The notes below the pieces were generated by a model that searched no databases, was not told the origin of the DNA, and worked only from the letters and a program-made list of their open reading frames with translations. A stretch of 15,976 nucleotides of DNA from Mucidula mucida (lineage: Eukaryota; Basidiomycota; Agaricomycetes; Agaricales; Physalacriaceae): contig JADNYV010000772.1 in assembly GCA_015501055.1 (NCBI GenBank), positions 1 through 15,976 on the forward strand. The letters run 5' to 3'. The translations under genes were made by a program, and so were the position numbers. Below are positions 1-7,230 of the stretch, piece after piece (the stretch's first letter is position 1; each line of letters opens with the position of its first letter).

Positions 1-1
1 G

Positions 2-91
2 CCACCGCCTGATACCGAACCCCTTGACATCATGTTACCCTCTGCAGCTCTCATGGAGCGACTCTGGCGCAGAATGGAACTTGCGCCTTAA
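2..91 (+). CDS. C-terminal end of a Ty3/gypsy polyprotein (partial, plus-strand element)
   Basis: This reading frame is open from the window edge and ends with TAA at 89-91, giving 29 codons. The tail is proline/acid rich at first and ends in LMERLWRRMELAP. I assign it to a retrotransposon polyprotein from its position: it stops directly before a purine-rich tract and a 528 bp LTR that begins TGTTA. The body of the element (gag, protease, RT, integrase) must lie to the left, outside the window. No catalytic domain is visible here, so the call rests on context. It may be an intact element, since nothing in these 29 codons is broken, but that cannot be judged from this fragment. Confidence 0.6.
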   Translation, partial: PPPDTEPLDIMLPSAALMERLWRRMELAP

Positions 92-101
92 GGAGGGGTG
101 A
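90..101 (+). other. Polypurine tract of the plus-strand Ty3/gypsy element
   Basis: The run AAGGAGGGGTGA overlaps the polyprotein stop codon and directly abuts the LTR start TGTTATGAA at 102. A purine tract in this place primes plus-strand DNA synthesis in LTR retroelements. Its presence left of 102 shows that this LTR is a 3' LTR of a plus-strand element, not the 3' LTR of the minus-strand element to its right. Confidence 0.7.
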
Positions 102-629
102 TGTTATGAATCGCCATATTTTCACATTTTCAATCTTATCATATCTTATTGGGGGCTTGTCTTATCAACCAACGGACTGTTTCATCATCTGTTTCGTCAC
201 CGATCATACTCCTTTTCATTACCGAAGCCGTACTCATGTTGGACACACACCCAACACATGGATGACATCATACATGCCGACACCTCATGGATTCCCCATT
301 GTATACACATCACCGACACTCGTAGCACACATGGTTGTTTCAGTATTATTACTTACATGCAGTTACCACTCGTATTTAATGGTTTCACGGACTAGTAGCA
401 TACAACACTGGGTCAAGAGCGTGGAGTTATCCCTAGCGGAAACACGTATGGACAAGGAGTCCCAAACACAGACATACTAGTATATAAGCAGTAGTGTAGT
501 ATCATTGTACTTTAGTTCCGATCTCGTTTATACACCGGGCCTAGCCTAGTCTTACGAACGCGAACGCTTTTTCCCTTAGTTCTTGCTGTGGTACCTGGTT
601 GAGTCTCGTGGCCTAGTCAGTCGCTAACA
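102..629 (+). repeat. LTR 1: 3' LTR of a plus-strand Ty3/gypsy element
   Basis: The 528 bp repeat starts TGTTA and ends TAACA, a 5-bp inverted end pair typical of LTRs. Near-identical copies occur at 7231-7757 (opposite strand) and about 7888-8399 (same strand). A TATA box TATATAA lies at 481-487; a transcript start near 514 is inferred because AGTTCCGATCT begins there, about 33 nt downstream, and matches the primer-binding site of the related minus-strand element. U3 is therefore on the left and transcription runs rightward. Small open reading frames inside the LTR are shared by all three copies and have no recognisable product. The base run GCATG at 630-634 would be the right-hand target duplication. 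Confidence 0.9.
481..487 (+). promoter_or_regulatory. TATA box of LTR 1
   Basis: TATATAA lies 33 nt upstream of the inferred RNA 5' end (about 514). The same box is conserved in the other two LTRs, at 7371-7377 (minus) and 8250-8256 (plus). Confidence 0.7.
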
Positions 630-2076
630 GCATGGGTCGGAATAGATGGGATGGAAACTGCGACATGGGAACTTCAATGCGAGCAAGCGTGGGTGGCTTC
701 GGCTTGTTCGGATATTGTTGGTGGAAATCACTGATAGCTTTGTCGGCATTTTTGAGATTGCATGCCGGTTCCCATGTCTGCTCGTGTGTGCCATAACCCT
801 TCCAGTGAACCTTGTATTGAAAACCCCCACGGTACTTTCGGGAATTCACTACTTTCTCAATCTCCCATTCCGGTTCGGCTCCTTCCAGCACAGGTGATGG
901 ACGCGTGTCTCGGGGTTGTGTCGGAAATTGGGGCTTGTGGTAAGGCGTCAACAGGGCCTCATTGAACACGGGATGGATGCTTTTCCACGTGTGAGGAATC
1001 TGGAGCTTGTAAGAGCTCGTCCCAACTTTCTTGATCACTTTGAACGGCCCAAAGCGTTTGTCATCGAGCTTCTTCATTGGTTGATCCGTGCTGAGATTCG
1101 TCCCTTCCAGCCATACTTTGTCGCCCGCCTTGTATTCTACTGTGTCTGTCCGCTTCCTGTCATAAAACCGTTTCATATCCTCCTTTGCCATCTTCAATGC
1201 TGACCCCACTTTGTCCCATATTTTCCTCATGCCGTTGGCAAAGTCCTGCGCAGTCTCGTTTCTCGATGCCGTTTTTGGAGCGGTGCCTTTGTAGGGATGT
1301 CTGCCCATATCTGCGAAGAACGGAGTGACTTTGGTCGCCAAGTGAACTCGATCGTTGTAAACGAATTCAGCAGAGGGTAGCCATTCGTGCCAGTCATTCT
1401 GATGGTAGTTGACAAATAACCGTAAGAAATGTTCTATCTCTTGGTTCAGCCGTTCCGTCTGCCCATTTGCCTGTAGATGAGACGCCATTATGAAATTTCC
1501 TTCAATGCCCAGCAACCGGTACAACTCCGTCATGAAACGCGAGTGGTATTGCGGACCTTGATCGTGTATCATCTGTCGCGGCAATCCATGTATGGGGAAG
1601 ATTCAATCGCGGTAAATACAAGCTATGCCTTCTGACGTCAGGGTGGTGTGTGTTGGTATAATGTGTAACCACTTTGTAAAATGGTCCACAAATGTGCTGA
1701 TCGCATTGTATCCTCCCAACTCCGGCAACTTGCCGATTATATCTGTCCCAACTTTCTCCCATGGTTCGCTTAGTACATCTATAGGATGTAGGGGTGCAGC
1801 CGGTTTTGTGCGGTGTGACTTTGTAACTTGGCATTTTTGACACCCTTCCACATATTCGCGGGCGTCTCGGCTGATTCCTGGCCACCAATAGGTACGTGTA
1901 ATCAGCTCGAGGGTCTTGTATCGTCCGGGATGCCCTGCAAGCTGTGCGTCATGATGCATTCCAATAACTTTTCCCCGCAATTCCTTGTCCTTCGGTATGT
2001 AAATACGATCTTTTCACATAATAAGTCCATTTTCCTTTTCTTCTCATCCTTTTTCTTTGTTTTCTAATGCTTTTTG
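630..2076 (-). pseudogene. Integrase and chromodomain part of Ty3/gypsy pol
   Basis: The frame reads from about 2076 leftward with TGA stops at 2044-2046, 2014-2016 and 1603-1605, all in the same frame. The integrase zinc-binding HHCC region begins at 1956 (HHDAQLAGHPG) and includes CQKCQV. Catalytic core residues are visible: D in GTDIIGKL, D in IHDQGPQY, and E in NGQTERLNQE. A GPF-type C-terminal region (KRFGPFKVIKK) follows, then a chromodomain at about 870-712 with the aromatic and acidic pattern WEIEKVV and YKVHWKGY and WEP. Such chromodomains bind methylated histone H3 and steer integration to heterochromatin. The frame ends in the neighbouring LTR at 613, where LLATD and the stop are LTR bases, so the original C-terminus is missing. 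Confidence 0.88.
712..870 (-). other. Chromodomain in the integrase C-terminus
   Basis: About 53 residues with the conserved core EWEIEKVV, YKVHWKGYG and QTWEPACNL. The placement after the integrase GPF region is that of Ty3/gypsy chromoviruses. Cage-forming aromatic residues (W and Y/F) appear present, so reader function may have been intact before decay. Confidence 0.85.
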
Positions 2077-2206
2077 TATGTATGTAGGTATGCGGACTCG
2101 GCTAGCCGCGCAGACATGATGGTGGTCTTTAGACAAGGTGTACATTCGGAGCCTGTGTACCTATAACATCCGTGCTACGCGTGTACGTATAACATAAGCG
2201 AGACAT
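2077..2206 (-). repeat. Small insertion of unknown origin within pol
   Basis: Between the linker frame that ends near 2207 (residues DRYVY) and the one that resumes at 2076 (residues KALENK), about 125-130 bases do not fit the pol frame. They contain two copies of ATGTTATA followed by GTACAC on the minus strand, spaced about 11 nt apart, and outer ends GTATGT and ACATAC in inverted orientation. This could be a MITE-like insertion or a local duplication. I cannot name a family, and the ends are uncertain by several bases. Confidence 0.35.
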
Positions 2207-2721
2207 ACACGTATCTGTCTTTGTTTCCTTTTCTTTGTTTGATTTTGTTAAGTAATTCGTCCTCCGGTGTATCTACTGTATGTAAAGAAAATTGAATTTG
2301 TGATATAAAAAACTCCGGTTTTAGCAAAACAATGTTTTTGTTATCTTTTTCCCCCTTCTCAAGGCCTGTCATCCTTAACAAGGCATCAGCTTTTCCCATT
2401 GTCCTGCCTGGCTTATGAATCATCTGTATGTCATATTCCGCCAACTCTGTAACCCATCGTGCCTGCCTCGTCAACAAACTGGGAAAGAACCGCCCCGTTC
2501 GCATAGTTCGAGGAGTCCGCCTCGACTCAAAACTTGCCGTTGTCGCGTGGTACAATCAGAACGGGTTCTTCCGTCATCCTCCGTTTCAACTCCTCAAACG
2601 CCTTATGCTGCTCCTCTCCCCAAACCCATTCGCCCTTCCCGGTTAGCAATGTCAATGGCTTTGCTACCCCCGCAAATCCCCGGATGAAACGTCGGTAGAA
2701 GTTGCAGAAGCCCAGGAATGA
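2175..2721 (-). pseudogene. RT C-terminus and RNase H part of Ty3/gypsy pol
   Basis: Immediately left of the hAT insertion the pol frame resumes at 2721 with SFLGFCNFYRRFI, the RT thumb/connection motif of Ty3 elements, and continues to a TGA at 2527-2529 where family members normally have arginine before VEADSS. The RNase H start (EADSSNYANGAVLSQ, with its catalytic Asp) is present, but after this the sequence jumps to RQARWVTELAEYDIQ, which lies near the end of RNase H. I infer a deletion of some 80-90 codons that removes the central RNase H residues. The IHKPGRTMGKADALLRM stretch before the integrase follows in the frame ending at 2175. Confidence 0.8.
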
Positions 2722-2729
2722 CTGTACTT
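2722..2729 (+). repeat. Left target-site duplication of the hAT element
   Basis: CTGTACTT directly precedes the terminal repeat TAGAG and is repeated exactly at 4048-4055. Removing one copy plus the element rejoins the RT frame at VQSFLG. Confidence 0.92.
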
Positions 2730-2739
2730 TAGAGATGGA

Positions 2740-2935
2740 CACGAGTCCATACTCGAGTATATTCGGACTCATCGTATGAGTAACTCTTACCTCAAACCCA
2801 ATACTCAAGACTCGAGTCTTCACTCGAGACTCTACTCGAATATCTACTCTACTCGAGAGTACTTCATGAGTCTCGAGTATTCGAGTACTCGAGTACGATC
2901 CGAGTATACTCGAGTATACTCACGTATCAGCAAGC
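2740..2935. repeat. Left subterminal repeat array of the hAT element
   Basis: This stretch is packed with short, partly palindromic motifs ACTCGAGT, GAGTATAC and ATTCGAGTA in both orientations. A matching array lies at 3820-4030 near the other end. Subterminal motif clusters of this kind are transposase-binding sites in hAT elements such as Ac; the role here is inferred. Confidence 0.65.
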
Positions 2936-2986
2936 AAATTCAAACATAAAGACAGTGAAGATTAAAGTAAGTAGGTCGTAAGTGTA

Positions 2987-3595
2987 TCAAGTTATATCCA
3001 TATCAGTAGCATCCATATCAGTAGTATCCTGAGGTGAAGAAGCAGGCTTGCGCCGTCGAACCAAAACTACCTGCTCAATCGTTTCATAGAGATCATCGTC
3101 ATCATCGTCAATCTCAACATCACCATCATGACCCGTGTCAAACTCTGAGACAGGATCCATACCATCGCGGAAATCAGAAAAGTCCATCTCCTCCGACTGT
3201 GCAACAGCCTTGCCCTTCCCCTTCCTCTTGGTCCACAAGTTCTCCTCAACATCATCCCCATCCTCGTCAACCACCTCATCCTCGTCAACCACCTCGTCCT
3301 CCTCGACAACCTCATCCTCCTCAACAACCTCCTCGACAACCTCCACCTCTGAATCGGAAACATCCATCGGTGCAGCATCCTCCGAGGAATCGTCACCTCC
3401 GTCTGCGTCTGCATCCGAATCCGTCCAGTCGGTCGAGAGGTCCTCATTCAAATCCTTCTTCCGTAACTTCCGATTGTGCAAGAACTTCGCAATCTTCTGC
3501 TCGGGGACAAGATCCTCAATGGCAAGCCACTGTCCAAGTATCGTGGTCTCTCGAATTGAGTCCGCAGCGAGATTGTGTCCGCAACAGTACTCGCA
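2987..3595 (-). pseudogene. hAT transposase C-terminal remnant with acidic tail
   Basis: An open frame of about 202 codons runs from 3595 to a stop at 2987, without a convincing start (an in-frame TGA sits at 3596-3598). The first part, with HNLAADSIRETTILGQWL followed by VPEQKIAKFLHNRKLRKKD, resembles the end of the hAT dimerisation region in fungal transposases, where a basic-hydrophobic segment follows an NRL-type motif. The remainder is a strongly acidic tail with a repeated EVVEEDEVV/EVVDEDEVV unit and a TDMDATDMDIT end. The upstream transposase domains (zinc finger BED, DDE core) are absent, which fits an internally deleted copy. The assignment rests on the flanking hAT signature as much as on the protein. 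Confidence 0.55.
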
Positions 3596-3711
3596 TCAGG
3601 TTTGTTTGTAGCACAACATTTTGTATGGCCTTCATGGCCTTTGTCCTTTTTTTTGCTAATGGCATTTTACCTAATTATGTGTGATCTGGACTGAAATTGT
3701 ATAATGAATAT

Positions 3712-3801
3712 GCCCTTTTGGCGCAGTGGTTATACTCGTTGTTGTGCTGATGCACAGAAATGGCTGAGCTCCGTGGGTTCAATGCTCACGGGGTTCATTT
3801 T
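3712..3801 (+). ncRNA. tRNA-like Pol III unit (SINE head or tRNA pseudogene)
   Basis: A perfect A box TGGCGCAGTGG lies at 3719-3729 and a B box GGTTCAATGCT at 3776-3786, 46 nt apart. The B box sits in a complete T arm: stem GTGGG (3773-3777), seven-base loop TTCAATG, stem CTCAC (3785-3789). A TTTT terminator follows at 3798-3801. A hairpin TGTGC/GCACA around 3743-3756 takes the anticodon-arm place. The putative acceptor strands GCCCTTT (3712-3718) and GGGGTTC (3790-3796) pair poorly, so a working tRNA is unlikely. It fits the head of a tRNA-derived SINE or a tRNA-like promoter captured by the hAT element. Confidence 0.5.
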
Positions 3802-3819
3802 GTTCAAAAAATATATATT

Positions 3820-4030
3820 AGGAGCTGAATACTCACGAATACTCACGAATATAAGAATACTCATGAGTATTCACGAATATTTATGAGTATGAGTCTATCG
3901 AGTATTCGTGGCCCCAAACTGAAACTCTAGACTCACCATAGACTCTAGACTCTACTCTACTCACGTGCGAGTATACTCTTGGCTTGCATGATGAGTATGA
4001 GTTTATTCGTGAGTACTTTTTTTATTCTAT
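3820..4030. repeat. Right subterminal repeat array of the hAT element
   Basis: Tandem and inverted copies of ACTCACGAAT, GAGTATTC and ACTCTA motifs fill this stretch. They are variants of the units found near the left end (2740-2935), so the two arrays are probably equivalent binding regions. Confidence 0.6.
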
Positions 4031-4047
4031 ACTCGCGTCCGACTCTA

Positions 4048-4055
4048 CTGTACTT
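4048..4055 (+). repeat. Right target-site duplication of the hAT element
   Basis: CTGTACTT directly follows the right terminal repeat ending CTCTA, an exact copy of 2722-2729. Confidence 0.92.
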
Positions 4056-4535
4056 CCTTCTTCTTTGTCGGCTCCTTCCATTCCTTCACTACGGCTACTT
4101 TTGCCGGATCCATCTTCACTTCTCCTCCTCCAACAATAACTCCAAGTAATCTACAGTATGTGCCTCAAAACTACATTTCTCGGGTTTTAAATACAACTTA
4201 TTTACTTAGAATATTTCTAATACCCTGCGTACAATCTGTCTATGCTCCTCAAGAGTGTTTGTAAAGATAAGTATATTGTCTAAGTATACTATAACATGTC
4301 CTTCATCAATCAACTCCTTCAAGATGTGATTTATGAACAATTGGAAGGTGGCCGGCGAGTTTGTATGTCCAAAGAACATGACTGAGGGCTCGAATAGGCC
4401 TCGGTTTGTTTGAAACACTGCCTTCCATTCGTCACCGTCTTTGATTCGGATGTTGTTGTAACCCCATCGGACATCCATCTTTGTAAACCATGTTGCACCC
4501 TTCAACTTGTTGATAAGCTCCTGGATCAACGGCAA
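4056..4535 (-). pseudogene. Central RT part of Ty3/gypsy pol
   Basis: The frame from 4535 carries the RT palm: [15 protein letters not shown] with the first catalytic Asp, [15 protein letters not shown], and VYLDNILIF, where the usual YLDD box has Asn for the second Asp. A TAA stop at 4206-4208 interrupts it, after which the same frame continues with NKLYLKPEKCSFEAHTVDYL. A further 1-nt shift near 4145 leads into the frame GVIVGGGEVKMDPAKV that reaches the hAT target site at 4055. The join to the preceding segment also needs a 1-nt shift at about 4534. Mutated catalytic box plus stops show that this copy is inactive. Confidence 0.88.
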
Positions 4536-5728
4536 GGGTATCGGTTCTTGATTGTCATGTCGTTCAACTTCCGATAATCCTGTACTGGCGGAAGGCTTCC
4601 GTCCTTCTTTTTGACAAAGAAGAAGGGTAATGCCATAGGTGAAATTGATGGCCGTATATGTTCCGTCCGTATGTTTTCTTCCAGAAACTCATCTAACGCC
4701 TTCTGCTTGGATGGGCTGAGGGGATAAACCTTGCAGTCAACCAGTTTGGAACCAGGCATAAGTTCTATCACGTGATCCCAGGGTCTTCGCTCTGGTAGCT
4801 TGTCAAAGTCCGCCTTGCTGAATACATTGGAGAATTCCTCAATGTAAGGTGCAGCAGCGGATGAAGGCTGTTGTGATCTCAGCTTTTCATCCCAGTCCAT
4901 CCAGAACAAGCGCTCTCCCTCTTCCAACTTCTCTTCTACATCTTCTCCTTCGTCTTCCGGCGAGTCATACTCGGGTAGATAGCCGCAGCGGTCTGGGCAT
5001 CGATCAAAAGTCAACGTGGATTCCGTCCAGTTGATCGTGGGGTTGTGATATCGTAACCAGTCTAGCCCCAAAAAGATACTTGTTTTGCCAAGATTGGTAA
5101 CGGCCAACTCAATCTTTTCAGCGTGATCACCGATCCTCATCCGGACCTCCACAAAACCTTTGATTGCCCCTCCCTCGTTTAGGGTTCCATCCGCATTGTA
5201 GACAGGAAGCTTGACCGGTAACTCCTTGATCGGGAGTCCGTTCTTCTCAACGAATTCTTTATTGACACAAGAACCCGTTGCTCCGCTGTCAAGAAGGGCA
5301 CTCGTTTCCCATTCAGAGCCTGTGTGCACGCTCTCTATGGTTACTCGGAGTTTTATGTCTTGCCCCTTTGTTCCCTGGATGTACTTCCTCGACTTTTTCA
5401 ACTCCGTCACAACTTCCACCGCAGCTTCCTTTGTCAACGCTCTGATCGCCATCACCTTCTCTTCCGTCGCTTCTCTCTCTCTCCGCTCCGGCATCCATGC
5501 TCTCAAAATTCCTACTGCTCTCGGCACTTCGTCCTCTCTTAGCCGTTGTGCAATCCACTCGGGCGTATTTGGCTCAAATCTTTCTTTCGCAGGTTTTGGT
5601 GGTAAAGTCGTCGATGATATTTTAGATGTTTCAGTACCCGTACTGTAGATAGATTCTGCATCTGACGACCCTTTCCTTGATGACTGCTCCGGCAGGACTG
5701 CGTCTACTGCGGGAGCTTCGCAAAACCC
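4526..5728 (-). pseudogene. Aspartic protease and N-terminal RT part of Ty3/gypsy pol
   Basis: The pol frame is open from the frameshift site at 5728-5722 to a stop at 4526 and has no ATG near its beginning, so it should be reached from gag by a -1 shift. The retropepsin active site LLDSGATGS lies at about 5279-5296. RT fingers follow with [41 protein letters not shown] and the end KNRYP. The frame then breaks by a 1-nt deletion at about 4534, after which RT continues in the next frame. Protease cuts the polyprotein into mature enzymes in this family. The segment itself is free of stops for about 400 codons. Confidence 0.88.
5686..5728 (-). promoter_or_regulatory. Candidate -1 programmed ribosomal frameshift signal at gag-pol
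   Basis: On the minus strand the heptamer GGGTTTT (5728-5722) lies in the gag frame as G GGT TTT, a canonical X XXY YYZ slippery site. A 5-nt spacer (5721-5717) separates it from a hairpin: GCTCC (5716-5712), C bulge, GCAG (5710-5707), an 11-nt loop, CTGC (5695-5692), C bulge, GGAGC (5690-5686). The gag stop TAG (5706-5704) sits in the loop. A -1 slip leads exactly into the open pol frame, which lacks its own start codon. All three elements together are strong evidence, though untested. Confidence 0.75.
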
Positions 5729-6633
5729 AGCTCTTCGGCCAACTTCCTCTTCTCTTCGTCATTCATTTCGGTCCATAGGCCCCAAATCGTCTGGGGTCGA
5801 CCCTTCTTGGGACAGAACCTGCTGACATGGCCGTGTTCGCCACAGCTGAAACAAACTCCTCTTCGACGTGCATTGTTGATGTCCATCGGCCTGCCGGCTC
5901 CTCCATAGGTCACACCGGTGGCATCTCGTCGTGTGATCGGCGTTGGGGGTGGGTTCGTAGGATTGGCTCTCGATGTAGCCGCCTGCGGAGCTTGGGGTTG
6001 GGACTGCATGCCGGACCTCTTGCTCGCCGCCCGTCTTCTCCACAGCTGATCAATCTAAAGGATCTGTGCCTTCCAATCCTTGTACTTCTCTGGCAACCCA
6101 TCTCGGCTACCATAGATCTGATTAATGATCTTCTCGTTGACGTTGGTCTCGAGAAGTCGCACAACAAATGTGTCATCCTTCGAATATCCTGCCTGAGTGA
6201 GCAGGACCTCGAACTTCTGGAAGAAATCTTGAGCGGTGTCTTGCCCCTGGCGCAACCGCTCGATCTGGTCTTGCGCGTCTCGCGCAAGGTTGGAATCCAC
6301 AAATCGTTCCTTCAAGTCTTCCTTGAACTCCGTCCAAGAGACTGTCCATTCCTCTTCTTCCTCGTCGAAGTTCTGGTCCAAGTAGTTCTGGACCCATGCA
6401 TCTACATGATCTCCTCGGATGTAGGAGAGAACAACATCGATCCTTTCGGAGTCAGATGTGAGGTTGTTCTTCTTGTCACGGATGTATGTGAACATCGATC
6501 GCCACCAGCTCTTGTACTTGGACTTGTCCCCGTCATAGTCGTAAGGCTTGTTGACAAGGGATTGGCCTTTGATTTCAACATCGGCATGATGAGCGGGTGT
6601 GTGAGGAGCGGTTTTGGGTGCTTCGTTGGACAT
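5704..6633 (-). pseudogene. Gag of the Ty3/gypsy chromovirus (one nonsense codon)
   Basis: The frame starts at ATG 6633 and runs about 310 codons to TAG at 5704, with one in-frame TAG at 6055-6057. Residues 1-192 carry a capsid-like retrotransposon Gag domain with KYKSWWRSMFTYI, VQNYLDQNF, FKEDLKERFVD and QDFFQKFEVLL. After the internal stop the frame continues to a nucleocapsid CCHC knuckle, CFSCGEHGHVSRFCPK, at about 5820, matching CX2CX4HX4C. Gag packages element RNA into particles. The internal amber codon is most simply a C-to-T change of a glutamine codon. Readthrough use is possible in theory but would be odd, lying inside gag between capsid and nucleocapsid. Confidence 0.88.
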
Positions 6634-7216
6634 GATGAGTCGAGGTGATAGGATCGGAGAGTGAAAGGGTGAAAGTGGGGATATGGGTGATGCAGATTTG
6701 GATGAAACGGGTGAGGGAATAGAGGTTTGGATGAATAAGGAGGAATCGCCTAGATCTGAAATAGAATCCAGGACTTGGTAGGGTGGGGAATGATGGTGTG
6801 TATCGTAAGGTAAGTAAAGTAGGTAGGTATTGTAACTGTCTACGCTATTTTACCGACTACTGACTACGTATCTATGGGGCCCAAGAGCTTGTCACAAGTT
6901 CGCAATTGCCCAGCCGACGTCCCTCTGGTGTGAGGTAAGCCGAAGTTTTCCTGGGAATGGGGGTTGACCCGTAAACAGCGCCCACTGAAGTGCAACTGCC
7001 AAAAGTTCGTTCTCGTGAGAGCGGCTACTTCCAGCACCCAAGGCAGTTATCTCTAACTGTTAGCCGGCGCTACTGGGACCAATACACATGTATGCGGACG
7101 TGCGCTGGAATTAGGAATCCGTCAATCTGTAAACAGGAAAGGGGATGGGGAATGTGCGATGATCAAACAGCAAAGTGCTGATCAACGATCAGGGATGTGT
7201 GGTAGGTGGTAGAAAG
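6634..7216 (-). other. Untranslated leader of the minus-strand retroelement
   Basis: This 583-base stretch lies between the primer-binding site and the gag ATG. I see no conserved coding frame. The gag-proximal part is pyrimidine-rich on the element's sense strand. It would hold RNA packaging and dimerisation signals in this family, but none can be recognised by eye. Confidence 0.55.
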
Positions 7217-7228
7217 TAGTTCCGATCT
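7217..7228 (-). other. Self-complementary primer-binding site
   Basis: Two bases inside the 5' LTR end (7231), the element's sense strand reads AGATCGGAACTA (7228-7217). This is the exact reverse complement of TAGTTCCGATCT in the LTR (sense strand 7345-7334), which lies about 26 nt downstream of the TATA box, where the RNA is expected to start. It does not resemble a tRNA 3' end. This is the arrangement of Tf1/sushi-type elements, in which the 5' end of the RNA folds back as primer. Confidence 0.75.
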
Positions 7229-7230
7229 TC

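Larger units (their letters stand above)
2730..4047 (-). mobile_element. Non-autonomous hAT-superfamily DNA transposon
   Basis: The 1318 bp element interrupts pol between the codons for VQ and S in RT. It is flanked by perfect 8-bp direct repeats CTGTACTT (2722-2729 and 4048-4055), the hallmark of hAT transposition. The terminal inverted repeats are TAGAGATGGACACGAGT (2730-2746) and, read on the other strand, TAGAGTCGGACGCGAGT (4047-4031), 14 of 17 matching. Both ends are followed by dense CTCGAGTA-type subterminal repeats. Inside lie a C-terminal transposase remnant on the minus strand and a tRNA-like unit on the plus strand. No DDE catalytic core is present, so movement would need a transposase supplied from elsewhere. 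Confidence 0.88.

Noticed and set aside
106..480. A 124-codon open frame in LTR 1, with related frames in LTR 2 (7701-7378) and LTR 3 (8016-8249).
   Set aside because: All lie in the U3 part of the LTR and are similar only because the LTRs are copies; no domain or start context supports a protein.
630..634. GCATG after LTR 1 and GCATT after LTR 2 as the two target duplications of a single insertion.
   Set aside because: They differ in the fifth base and flank ends of two different elements; the shared GCAT may reflect target preference or chance.
3034..3684. A 216-codon Pro/His/Gln-rich frame and a Ser/Thr-rich frame on the plus strand.
   Set aside because: They are antisense to the acidic repeat tail of the hAT transposase remnant; their odd composition is a by-product of GAC/GAG-type codons on the other strand.
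3712..3797. A functional tRNA gene.
   Set aside because: The T arm and box motifs are good but the acceptor strands pair poorly and the D stem does not close, so it is only tRNA-like.
6055..6057. Programmed readthrough of the TAG inside gag.
   Set aside because: It lies between capsid and nucleocapsid parts, not at gag-pol, and a separate frameshift signal exists at the real junction; simple decay is more likely.
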